A DNA stretch of 11,921 nt from Cyanobacteria bacterium Co-bin13 (lineage in GTDB: Bacteria; Cyanobacteriota; Cyanobacteriia; Phormidesmidales; Phormidesmidaceae). The position numbers and the translations under genes are program-made. Where the stretch lies: contig JACVRP010000065.1 in assembly GCA_014534385.1 (NCBI GenBank), positions 1 through 11,921 on the forward strand, given 5' to 3'. This document shows positions 1 through 6,477 of this stretch, piece by piece. The notes beneath the pieces are model-generated. The model ran no database searches. It was not told the origin of the DNA and saw nothing but the letters and a program-made list of their open reading frames with translations. Positions within the stretch are counted from its first letter, which is position 1; every line of letters starts with the position of its first letter.

Positions 1-535
1 CGACATGCTGCACACGCTGCTGGGCAAGCTGGCTGACAATATCGCTGCCTACGCCTGCTACCAGATTGAGTGCGGCGCTCAGGTGGTGCAAATGTTTGAC
101 TCCTGGGCCGGTCAGCTGAGCCCGATGGACTATCGCACCTTTGCCCTGCCCTACCAGCAGCGGGTGGTGCAGCAGGTCAAAGCCGTCCACCCCGACACAC
201 CGCTGATCCTCTACATCAGCGGCAGCGCTGGCGTGCTAGAGCTGATGGGTGAATCCGGCGTTGACATCGTCAGCGTTGACTGGACGGTAGACATGGCTGA
301 TGCCCGCCGCCGCCTCGGACCCGATATCGGCGTGCAGGGCAACGTAGACCCGGCAGCGCTGTTTGGGGCCAAGCCGTTCATTCGCGATCGCATCCTCGAC
401 ACCATCCGTAAGGCTGGCAACCGGGGCCACATCCTCAACCTGGGCCACGGCATTCTGCCCGGCACTCCGGAGGACAATGCGGCGTATTTCTTCGAGACGG
501 CAAAGCAAGTCGATCAGCTGATGGCCTGCGCTTAA
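1..535 (+). CDS. hemE: Uroporphyrinogen decarboxylase, C-terminal half (5' end outside window)
   Basis: HemE removes the four acetate carboxyls of uroporphyrinogen III to give coproporphyrinogen III, the shared step towards haem, chlorophyll and bilins in the cytoplasm. The reading frame is open from base 2 (Asp, Met, Leu, His), so the gene runs in from the left; about 177 of the usual 350 or so residues are present. Visible family motifs are QVVQMFDSWAGQLSP early in the fragment, LILYISGS, GNVDPAALF, and the C-terminal LNLGHGILPGTPEDN, whose His-Gly lies in the active-site region. The stop is TAA at 533-535. The ATG at 5 is internal and is not a start. A strong hairpin with a T run follows within 65 bases. 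Identification is secure; only the upstream half and promoter are missing. Confidence 0.97.
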   Translation, partial: DMLHTLLGKLADNIAAYACYQIECGAQVVQMFDSWAGQLSPMDYRTFALPYQQRVVQQVKAVHPDTPLILYISGSAGVLELMGESGVDIVSVDWTVDMADARRRLGPDIGVQGNVDPAALFGAKPFIRDRILDTIRKAGNRGHILNLGHGILPGTPEDNAAYFFETAKQVDQLMACA

Positions 536-558
536 TTGGGCTATCCCAAATTCGCTCT

Positions 559-643
559 GTAGGATGGGCAAAGGGCGAAAGCCCGTGCCCATCTTTTGCG
601 TGTCTATGGCTTTGATGGGCACGCTTTGCTTTGCCCATCCTAC
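559..643. repeat. REP-like palindromic doublet
   Basis: The outer ends form a perfect 15-bp inverted repeat: 559-573 starts GTAGGATGGGC and 629-643 is its reverse complement. Inside, the octamer GATGGGCA occurs four times in alternating orientation (563-570, 586-593 reversed, 614-621, 632-639 reversed), so each half folds as its own hairpin or the whole folds as one long stem. Short GTAGG(A/G)TGGGC palindromes scattered between genes are known from many cyanobacterial genomes and resemble REP/BIME elements mobilised by RAYT (TnpA-REP) transposases. No transposase is present here. Confidence 0.65.
563..597 (+). terminator. Hairpin plus T run after hemE
   Basis: GATGGGCA (563-570) pairs with TGCCCATC (586-593). 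An inner stem GGGC/GCCC (573-576 and 581-584) is closed by a GAAA tetraloop, and TTTT follows at 594-597. This is the form of a Rho-independent terminator and sits 28 bases after the hemE stop. It also forms one half of the hairpin doublet at 559-643, so terminator function is inferred from shape and place only. Confidence 0.6.
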
Positions 644-661
644 GAGATCCTCATCCAACGA

Positions 662-862
662 CTAGCCGTTTACGGTGTACCCGGCATCGGTGATGGCCTG
701 GGTGACGGCACTGGCGTCGGCGCTGGTCGTGATATTAACAGCCTTTGTCTTGGTATCGGCGGCAATGGCCGCATCGGCGTCTAGAGATTTTACGGCCTGA
801 GTAATCGTATCAACACAGGCGCTGCAGGCCATATCGGGCACGGTCAAGGAGAGAGTCGTCAT
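662..862 (-). CDS. atx1: Atx1-like heavy-metal-associated (HMA) metallochaperone
   Basis: A 66-aa single HMA domain with the ferredoxin-like beta-alpha-beta-beta-alpha-beta pattern. The metal site is MACSAC, with Cys13 and Cys16 binding Cu(I). The family's cyanobacterial members (Synechocystis Atx1) carry copper to P1-type ATPases such as PacS and CtaA for the thylakoid supply of plastocyanin and cytochrome oxidase. The domain ends AITDAGYTVNG. Synechocystis Atx1 has a His in the loop just before the last strand where this protein has Tyr62, which may change copper handling. No Shine-Dalgarno is evident before the ATG. The gene is last in a - strand row after a GvpL/F gene but has its own MerR-like promoter at 892-923. 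Metal specificity (Cu rather than Zn or another metal) is inferred from the family. Confidence 0.88.
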   Translation of the reverse strand: MTTLSLTVPDMACSACVDTITQAVKSLDADAAIAADTKTKAVNITTSADASAVTQAITDAGYTVNG

Positions 863-891
863 TGGCTTTTGCTCTATGGGGACATACCCCT

Positions 892-923
892 AGCCTACAC
901 AGTCCAGTGCCCTGGAGAGTCAA
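892..923 (-). promoter_or_regulatory. MerR-type metal-responsive promoter of atx1
   Basis: Read on the - strand, a -35 TTGACT (918-923) is separated by 20 bases from a -10 TAGGCT (892-897). The long spacer carries a dyad at 899-920: arms AC-nn-TCCAG and CTGGA-nn-GT around a 4-base centre, with 7 of 9 positions matching. Spacers of 19-20 bp with a dyad inside them are the hallmark of promoters activated by MerR-family metal sensors (CueR, ZntR, CoaR). The same layout and the TTGACTCT start are found at E. coli zntA, as I recall it. The predicted start lies about 22 bases before the atx1 ATG. The sensor gene is not in this window. Confidence 0.6.
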
Positions 924-929
924 CCCCGT

Positions 930-1622
930 TCACGATACGAAATGGTAGGGGGGCAACGCCTCGCTGAGGGCAATTTGCCAGTGGGGGCTTTGTCGCTGCC
1001 AGCTTTCTGCCGCCTGCAGCAGGGGTTGGGCCTGGTCTCTATCCAGCAGCAAATACAGGCGGGGAATTCCCTCGTCAGACTCCCCGGTTTGCACCTTAGG
1101 ATAGGCAGCCTGAATGTCTGCTACCAGCCTGTTTAGCTCATCTCGCTGGCGCTGCTGCTGGGCAGCCTGCTCCTGCAGACGATTTTTCTTAGCCAAAAAG
1201 TAGTCTCGCCCAGTGAGCCCGTCTGGTAACGGCGGCAGGGCAATTTCGGTAGGGGTGAGCTTTACCTGGTACTCTGCCTTGTCCGTCAGGGTCGTTAGGC
1301 GGCGGCGGTAGGTTTCTAGATTGTCCCGCAGGTGTTTCTCCAGACTGCTTGAAGCCAGCTGAATGCCAAACCGCAGCGGCAGCAGCGTCGTCTGATTAAA
1401 CAGGTCAAAAATTACCCGATCATGGGTTAGCACAGCCGTTAGGAGGCGCTGATCGTCGGCCTGGAGCGCTGCTAAATCAAGGCCGGCTTCTGCGATCGCA
1501 GCAATCCCCTCCACTGTGACCAAAACTGTCTCTCGCTCTATTCCCAGCGGCAACGTTAGCCCGGCTGCTGGCAGCCGACACACCGCGTAGACATAAAGCG
1601 CAGACTCTGAGGCTACATTCAT
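930..1622 (-). CDS. GvpL/GvpF family protein, orphan
   Basis: A 230-aa protein of the gas vesicle GvpL/GvpF family. The N-terminal strand LYVYAVCRLP (9-18), the central TLLPLRFG (79-86), KAEYQVKL (115-122), GRDYFLAKKNRLQ (138-150) leading into a basic Gln-rich helix, the strand RLYLLLDR (188-195) and the C-terminal LPPYHFVS are the usual family landmarks in order. In gas vesicle clusters GvpF and GvpL are accessory proteins that bind GvpA and help vesicle assembly. Here no gvpA, gvpN, gvpK or gvpG is nearby. The ATG at 1622 follows no clear ribosome binding site, but the protein start fits the family. The neighbour upstream is the 534-aa unknown, 122 bases away on the same strand. Family assignment is firm; a role in gas vesicles is not shown. 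Confidence 0.88.
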   Translation of the reverse strand: MNVASESALYVYAVCRLPAAGLTLPLGIERETVLVTVEGIAAIAEAGLDLAALQADDQRLLTAVLTHDRVIFDLFNQTTLLPLRFGIQLASSSLEKHLRDNLETYRRRLTTLTDKAEYQVKLTPTEIALPPLPDGLTGRDYFLAKKNRLQEQAAQQQRQRDELNRLVADIQAAYPKVQTGESDEGIPRLYLLLDRDQAQPLLQAAESWQRQSPHWQIALSEALPPYHFVS

Positions 1623-1654
1623 TGAGAGATTTAGGCTAACCGATTTACCCTAGT

Positions 1655-1711
1655 CCAGTCCACAGCCGGAGGTTTCCCTCAGGAGACAATCCAGATCCCG
1701 GAGCGGACTGG
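1655..1711. repeat. Inverted repeat between the 534-aa gene and the GvpL/F gene
   Basis: CCAGTCC (1655-1661) and GGACTGG (1705-1711) form a 7-bp inverted repeat around a 43-base interior. It lies in the 122-base gap between two same-strand genes. There is no T run, so this may be an RNA processing or stability element rather than a terminator. It could also be chance. Confidence 0.25.
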
Positions 1712-1744
1712 GTCTATGCTCATCTTTGAGAATACTAGATTGGC

Positions 1745-3349
1745 TCAGCTACCTGCCTGCAGGACAAACTGCCAGGAGAAATTGAGGTGCGCCTGCTGAT
1801 GGGCCTGGGCCAGATCCAGCCAGTGCAGGTCAACAGCAATTGGGCGCTGGCAGCTCACTAGGGTGTGCGATCGCTGCTCCAGCTGCACCTCAACCCAGCG
1901 AGTCAGCGTCGCCATGGGCAAAGGCTGATGGCCCAGCTCAGCCGTTGGCAGCATTAAAATTGTGCTGGAGGGTGCAGGTTCGGGCGGCGTGGGCAGCAGC
2001 CGTCCGGTTGCCAGATCTAGCCACCCGCTTTGACCCTCCAGCGGCAGGGCCACCACCGGCTGCAGGTAGAGCGTGCCCCGCTGCCAGGTTGCCCCTGGGT
2101 GCAGCCACTGGACAGACACTCCCCCCATCAACTGCATCACCAGCGGGTGAATACCCGTCCAGTACCAGCGCAGCCGGGGCCAGAGGTCAGTCAGCAGCAT
2201 CGGCTGATGCACAAACGTCTGCTTAAACAGACCATCTGCTCCCAGTACGGCTCCAGCCGCTTCATAGGCTGCCTGCACCAGGGCCAGCGGGGCCATTGGC
2301 AGCGTTTTAGCGGCACCTGCTAGCGCCGCAAGCCTCTGGCAAAAAAGATCCCGAGCAACTGCCCGCAAAAACGTTTGAATCCAGCCTTCATCGGTCAGGG
2401 TGAGCCAGGCAGCCAAAGTCTCTTCGTGGGCACAGCTGGGCTGGGGCAGGCAAACCAGCGACCCTTGCGCTGCTTCCGGCGGCAGCATCAACCGTTGCTC
2501 GACTGGCAGGGCTCCCCGCTCAGCCTCTAGAGACGGGCTTAAAACATCGACCGCTTTGGCAAAGTCGTCCAGCGTAAAAGCTGCCGTAGGAGGTTGCGGT
2601 GGAGCATCCGCCGCCGCTGCCTCTAGGGCCAAGTAAAAGCAGAGGCTCAGCTGCCCGCAGCACCAGTCATGGCCAGGAGACAGCGCCTCAACCAGACACC
2701 CCACTGCCAGCAAATCCTGCAAAGCTGGGTGACGCTGGCTGACCTGCCGGGTAATTTCAGTGAGCCAGTTCCCTACGGGCCGCAAGGTGCCCTCTAGATC
2801 CCCCTCGGTCAGCTGCACTGTCCCACCAGCCAACAGCCCCTGGCCCTGGAGCGCGGACTGAGTCGCGAGATCAACGGCTAGCTTTCCCTGGTCGGTCTGC
2901 CACGAGAGCACCGGCACCAGCCGCAAAATGCCAACAACAGAGGGTGCCCCGGACCGTTGAAGGCGGGCCTGTACGCCCTCTAATAGACGCATGATTTCAT
3001 AGCCGCTGCTGGCAATGGCCCACAGCAGTTGAGGCATGAGGGTCGCCAGCAGCTGGGGTTGGGCTGTTGGCTCAGGGGCAGGCTGCCGCTCCAGCTGGCC
3101 CAGGGCAGCTAGCAGTTCCTCGACCTCTTCACCCACATAGGGCTCCAGGTTTTCGGGGGTTTGGGGCAGATCGGCAGGCCAGCCACCGTCTTGCGATCGC
3201 AGCCCTACCACCAAATCAATCAGCCGCTGAGCCGCCGCTTCAACCGCAGGAGACAGGGCAGTTGGAGCCAGGCCACGGCACCCCTGCTCAAAGCGAAAAA
3301 CCGTTTCAGCCAGGGCAAACCGATAGCTCTGCAAACAGATGTTAGCCAC
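1745..3349 (-). CDS. 534-aa protein of unknown function with an N-terminal MazG-like signature
   Basis: I do not recognise this protein as a whole. It is cytoplasmic in character, with no signal peptide or membrane span, rich in Ala, Leu, Gln, Pro and Trp, with probable linkers near 88-97 (Pro/Gln), 246-256 (Pro) and 453-462 (Pro). Residues 55-83 read GGWPADLPQT, then LEPYVGEEVEELLAAL, which resembles the MazG nucleotide pyrophosphohydrolase signature GGCPWD..QT...L.PYL.EE..E...AI, including EExxE at 74-78. The second metal motif of MazG (ExxD) is not visible after it, so any such domain may be inactive. The start is GTG at 3347-3349 behind GAGGAG, a good if closely spaced ribosome binding site. 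HIP1 octamers occur inside the gene, so it looks native. It sits between leuD and the GvpL/F gene on the same strand. Confidence 0.75.
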   Translation of the reverse strand: MANICLQSYRFALAETVFRFEQGCRGLAPTALSPAVEAAAQRLIDLVVGLRSQDGGWPADLPQTPENLEPYVGEEVEELLAALGQLERQPAPEPTAQPQLLATLMPQLLWAIASSGYEIMRLLEGVQARLQRSGAPSVVGILRLVPVLSWQTDQGKLAVDLATQSALQGQGLLAGGTVQLTEGDLEGTLRPVGNWLTEITRQVSQRHPALQDLLAVGCLVEALSPGHDWCCGQLSLCFYLALEAAAADAPPQPPTAAFTLDDFAKAVDVLSPSLEAERGALPVEQRLMLPPEAAQGSLVCLPQPSCAHEETLAAWLTLTDEGWIQTFLRAVARDLFCQRLAALAGAAKTLPMAPLALVQAAYEAAGAVLGADGLFKQTFVHQPMLLTDLWPRLRWYWTGIHPLVMQLMGGVSVQWLHPGATWQRGTLYLQPVVALPLEGQSGWLDLATGRLLPTPPEPAPSSTILMLPTAELGHQPLPMATLTRWVEVQLEQRSHTLVSCQRPIAVDLHWLDLAQAHQQAHLNFSWQFVLQAGS

Positions 3350-3450
3350 TGCTCCTCAGCCCCTTCAATTTAGGCATAGTAGACAGAGTTCCCGCTAACA
3401 TTGACTTCCTAGTCATTTAGCCAGGCACTGGGGGATTGGGGGTAGCGGTT

Positions 3451-3486
3451 GTAGGGTCTGCGCCGTTCCCTGCCCGCAGGCCCTAC
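3451..3486 (-). terminator. Hairpin overlapping the leuD stop codon
   Basis: GTAGGGTCTGC (3451-3461) pairs with GCAGGCCCTAC (3476-3486) over 11 bp with one G:U pair, and the arms extend by GTT/AAC with a bulge. The right arm includes the leuD TAG at 3483-3485. No T run follows on the - strand, so termination would need help; protection of the leuD mRNA 3' end is an equal possibility. The GTAGGG ends recall the repeat after hemE. Confidence 0.4.
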
Positions 3487-4070
3487 CAACGGATGTAGGG
3501 CAGCTGGGCCGCCGTAGCGCGGATCGAGTCTGCCTGGGCCACCAGCTGACCACAGGCATCCCAGGTGCCGCTGATAAACATTTGCCGAGGGCCTGCCGCC
3601 ATCTGCACCGGGGCCGCGTACTCATCGCAGCGCACCTCCATCTCTTCAAGATCCACCTGAAGCTGGGTTTGAGGATTGAACTCAACCGCGTCCTGCAGCA
3701 CCTTCACTACCTCAGAGGTAGCCATCAAGCAGGGAATGCCCATCGCCACACAGTTGCCAAAGAAAATCTCGGCAAAGCTCTCACCAATCAGGGCCTGAAT
3801 ACCCCAACGTGCGATCGCTTGGGGAGCGTGCTCCCGCGACGAGCCACAGCCAAAGTTGCGGTTCACCACCAAAATCTTAGCTCCCTCATACTGGGGCTGG
3901 TCAAAGGGGTGGGTGCCTTTGGCCTGGACCCGATCATCGGCAAACACCTGCTCTCCCAGGCCGTCGAAGGTCACAGAGCGCAAAAACCGCGCCGGGATAA
4001 TGCGATCGGTATCGATATCGTTGCCCCGTAGCGGCAACCCGCGCCCGGTAACGGACTTGACCTCAGACAT
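3483..4070 (-). CDS. leuD: 3-isopropylmalate dehydratase small subunit
   Basis: LeuD pairs with LeuC to isomerise 2-isopropylmalate to 3-isopropylmalate, the second step of leucine synthesis. The 195-aa product has RGNDIDTDRIIPARFL (16-30), the swivel-domain signature NFGCGSSREHAP (72-83) and AEIFFGNCVAMGIP (100-113), all standard for the bacterial small subunit, and a length close to the roughly 200 aa usual for bacteria. The ATG at 4070 is chosen because a perfect GGAGGA lies 6 bases upstream and the protein start MSEVKSVTGRGLPL fits the family. The frame stays open to an ATG at 4130, but that extension (rich in Cys and Pro) is not family-like. leuC lies 3.9 kb away on the same strand rather than next to it. 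Confidence 0.96.
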   Translation of the reverse strand: MSEVKSVTGRGLPLRGNDIDTDRIIPARFLRSVTFDGLGEQVFADDRVQAKGTHPFDQPQYEGAKILVVNRNFGCGSSREHAPQAIARWGIQALIGESFAEIFFGNCVAMGIPCLMATSEVVKVLQDAVEFNPQTQLQVDLEEMEVRCDEYAAPVQMAAGPRQMFISGTWDACGQLVAQADSIRATAAQLPYIRW

Positions 4071-4092
4071 GGTGCTTCCTCCGTGACAGCAG

Positions 4093-4120
4093 GGGCAGGG
4101 TAGCAGAGGTGCTACCGCCC
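4093..4120 (-). promoter_or_regulatory. Stem-loop in the leuD leader
   Basis: GGTAGC (4099-4104) and GCTACC (4111-4116) make a perfect 6-bp stem with a 6-base loop. It is extended by GGGC/GCCC pairing on the outside with a small bulge. It lies a few bases upstream of the leuD ribosome binding site (TCCTCC at 4077-4082 on the + strand). No T run follows, so it is not a classical attenuator. It may affect mRNA stability or translation. Confidence 0.3.
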
Positions 4121-4218
4121 AAAACACCATCCTATCGCCAATGGAAACCCGTTAGGCAGATGTTTTCAAGGGAACTCACCGCCCCCTGCCGATCTAGAAT
4201 CTGGCTCTAGCCTCGCCG

Positions 4219-4242
4219 ATGGGCGCAGGTAATTGCGCCCAT
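4219..4242 (-). terminator. Hairpin downstream of the sugar phosphorylase gene
   Basis: ATGGGCGC (4219-4226) and GCGCCCAT (4235-4242) form a perfect 8-bp GC-rich stem with an 8-base loop, 20 bases past the stop of the phosphorylase gene on the - strand. There is no clear T run after it, so it is a weak or factor-assisted terminator, or a 3'-end stabiliser, between this gene and leuD. Confidence 0.45.
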
Positions 4243-4262
4243 GCGGGCCAACTTAGACCTGC

Positions 4263-6050
4263 CTAAAAAATCACCGGCACAGACTCGTCAAAGGCAGAAT
4301 CAATCTTGTTCGTAATCCAAACCGACTGGTAGGGCTGCAGCGGATAGATTGCAGTGATGTCTTCGATATGGGTTCCACTGATCAGGTCGTACCAGTCATC
4401 GGTGCCAACCAGGTTGAGTTCAGACAGCCGCAGCTCTTGAACCTGATTGCTCAAGTTGTGGACTGAGAAGATGCTCTGGTCGCGGGCCATGCTTTGCCGC
4501 CAAAAGGCAAACAGGGCCGTGTTTAGCGGATGCAGCGTATATTGAGTCGCATTCGGATGGAAAGCGGTTTGCCGTCGCCGAATCTGAATTAGCCGCCGCA
4601 GTTCGCGCAGCACCACCGATTGGGGCGTGTTGGGATCGTCCAGCTTCTTTTGCAGGTCTTCGTAGTCCCACTTATAGCGGTTGATTGTGCGCTTCTGGCC
4701 GGTTGCCTCTACCCCTTCTTTGTAGTTAGGCGTCGCTAGCAGACTGTGAATGTAGAAAGCCGGAATGCCCTCTAGAGACATCATGAGGGTTTGAGAGCAG
4801 AGGAAGCGCTCAATCTGCCATTCATCCTCACCCTTGACCGTCCCCTTGAGCGCATCAAACAGGGAAATGTTGATCTCGTAGGGAGACTCGCTGCCGTCTG
4901 GGCGGCGACGCATGCTGATTTCGCCCCCGTGCCGCTTCATGGTTGCCAGCAGTTCCTGGTACTCCATGTCGGTCAACAGGCCCTCTGCCGGACGCATACC
5001 AATGCCGTCGTGGGAGGCCGTAAAGTTGAAGTAAGCACAGCCAATGGGAGCAGGCGGCATGCTCATCATCCAGGTCTTGAGGTGGTCAGACTTGCCCTGG
5101 AGTAGCGCATTCAGCAGCAGCGGTGGCAGGCTGAAGTTGTAGATCATGTGGGCTTCATTGCGGTTGCCGAAGTAGCTCAGGTTTTCCCGATTCGGCACAT
5201 TGGTCTCAGTGATCAGCGCGATGCCCGGATCGATTAGCTGCAGCATTTCTCGCAGCAGGCGCACCACCGCATGGGTTTCGGGCAGGTGCATACAGTTGGT
5301 GCATAGCTTCTTCCACAGGAAGCCAACCGCATCTAGCCGGATGTAGCGAGCGCCGGCGTTGACGTAAAACAGAATAATCTTGATAAATTCCAGCAGGACA
5401 TCTGGATTTTGGAAGTTTACGTCTACCTGATCGTCACTAAAGGTGGTCCAGACATATTTGGAACCTTGGGTAGTCTCTACCTTGGTAAGCAGCGGCGAGC
5501 TGCGAGGGCGCACTACTTGAGCCAGGTCGCTATCCGGATCAACTTCAATAAAATAGTCAGCGCCTGGCTTTTCCCCTCGCTTAAACTGCTGAAACCACTC
5601 ATGCTGACTGGAAATATGGTTGATCACCAAATCAACCATTAAGTTGAAGTGATTAGCAATGTGCTTAACATCTTCCCAATCTCCCAGCTCTGGATTGACC
5701 TGCAGATAGTCAATTACGGCAAAGCCATCATCTGAGCTATAGGGAAAGAAGGGTAAGATGTGAACCCCAGTGATAGCCCCTTCAACATAGGTTTCCAAGA
5801 ACTCTCCCAGTACCTCCAGAGGTTTGCGGCCATCCTGGCTGCAAATACTGTCTCCGTAGGTAATCAGAAGAACGTTGTTATGGCTCCATTTCTTGAGGTT
5901 TTCCTCCCCGGATGGGCATAGCCAGGGACCCATCAGATTATAGATATCATCCACTAAGCGCTCAGCTACGTCTGCCGGATAGATCCGATTTAGAAGTGGT
6001 CGAATACAGGCAGAAACCCGCTCAAACTGTTTACTCGTTGTTACGGTCAT
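4263..6050 (-). CDS. GH13 (subfamily 18 type) sugar phosphorylase, probably glucosylglycerate phosphorylase-like
   Basis: A 595-aa alpha-amylase superfamily enzyme with the phosphorylase-clade landmarks. These are HILPFFPYSSDDGFAVIDY (97-115), DLVINH (140-145), nucleophile Asp240 in RLDAVGFLWK, acid/base Glu282 in TETNVPNRENLSYFG, and transition-state Asp348 in NFTASHDGIG. The ETNVP..NLSYFG form around the acid/base is what I associate with glucosylglycerate, glucosylglycerol and sucrose-phosphate phosphorylases (E. coli YcjM group) rather than plain sucrose phosphorylase. Such enzymes release glucose 1-phosphate reversibly from an alpha-glucoside. Glucosylglycerate and glucosylglycerol are cyanobacterial compatible solutes, so recycling of one of these is plausible. 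The ATG at 6050 is preferred because AAGGAGAT lies 11 bases before it and the extended N-terminus from 6149 is not family-like. The gene contains no HIP1 site. Substrate is inferred; family and catalysis are secure. Confidence 0.9.
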   Translation of the reverse strand: MTVTTSKQFERVSACIRPLLNRIYPADVAERLVDDIYNLMGPWLCPSGEENLKKWSHNNVLLITYGDSICSQDGRKPLEVLGEFLETYVEGAITGVHILPFFPYSSDDGFAVIDYLQVNPELGDWEDVKHIANHFNLMVDLVINHISSQHEWFQQFKRGEKPGADYFIEVDPDSDLAQVVRPRSSPLLTKVETTQGSKYVWTTFSDDQVDVNFQNPDVLLEFIKIILFYVNAGARYIRLDAVGFLWKKLCTNCMHLPETHAVVRLLREMLQLIDPGIALITETNVPNRENLSYFGNRNEAHMIYNFSLPPLLLNALLQGKSDHLKTWMMSMPPAPIGCAYFNFTASHDGIGMRPAEGLLTDMEYQELLATMKRHGGEISMRRRPDGSESPYEINISLFDALKGTVKGEDEWQIERFLCSQTLMMSLEGIPAFYIHSLLATPNYKEGVEATGQKRTINRYKWDYEDLQKKLDDPNTPQSVVLRELRRLIQIRRRQTAFHPNATQYTLHPLNTALFAFWRQSMARDQSIFSVHNLSNQVQELRLSELNLVGTDDWYDLISGTHIEDITAIYPLQPYQSVWITNKIDSAFDESVPVIF

Positions 6051-6291
6051 CGCTACAAAATCTCCTTGAAAATCGCACGTTCTAAAATGTTTGGGCGTGA
6101 AGAAATTCAGGTAAAACCCTTTGTATTGACAGAGGCATCTGACGGACATGGGTTAGCGAGTCCCACTATCATCAGCCAACGCTCACAGAACATATTAAAC
6201 AACCAGAAAACAAAAAAACCTCTCTCACGAGCAACAGTTTTTGCTCTCTAGCATTTATTTCTGTGGGTCAGAATGATGTTTAATAGAACGC
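6051..6291. other. AT-rich divergent intergenic region
   Basis: This stretch separates the - strand phosphorylase gene from the + strand small ORF. It contains the phosphorylase ribosome binding site (AAGGAG on the - strand, near 6062-6067) and should hold promoters for both directions. I cannot pick a convincing -35/-10 pair in it. A run of A's at about 6203-6219 makes the DNA markedly AT-rich compared with the rest of the window (roughly 37-40% GC just to the right). Confidence 0.4.
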
Positions 6292-6477
6292 ATGGAAGAA
6301 CTCATGGATCAGATAAAAAGCGCAACAACATTGTTGAGGCGGCGCTTTACTATCCCCCAATTTTTGCTTCTCTTCAAATTGGTATTAATTCCAAGAGAAG
6401 TCTATAAATCTCATCTCAAGCGACTCAAAATTCTTTCAGAGCTGACAGAACTTGAGCCTACTCATAAAAACCAGTAA
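6292..6477 (+). CDS. Small hypothetical protein (61 aa, or 57 aa from the second Met)
   Basis: I do not recognise it. The 61-aa product has an ordered look: a polar start, a basic cluster LRRRF, a hydrophobic core IPQFLLLFKLVLIP (21-34), then a basic amphipathic helix VYKSHLKRLKILSELTELE. The core is too short and too charged for a confident membrane span. No good ribosome binding site precedes the ATG at 6292. The in-frame ATG at 6304 has GGAAG 5 bases upstream and may be the true start. The gene lies in the most AT-rich part of the window, divergent from the phosphorylase gene. It could be a real small cyanobacterial protein or a chance ORF. Confidence 0.5.
   Translation: MEELMDQIKSATTLLRRRFTIPQFLLLFKLVLIPREVYKSHLKRLKILSELTELEPTHKNQ

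Noticed and set aside
1840..2636. + strand ORFs opposite the 534-aa gene
   Set aside because: Shadows of the GC-rich - strand gene with low-complexity Ala/Pro/Arg composition.
4071..4130. In-frame N-terminal extension of LeuD from the ATG at 4130
   Set aside because: The extension is not family-like and crosses the leader hairpin, while the perfect GGAGGA sits before the ATG at 4070.
4131..4262. Leucine attenuator or riboswitch upstream of leuD
   Set aside because: No leucine-rich leader peptide and no terminator/antiterminator pair; only a simple hairpin close to the ribosome binding site.
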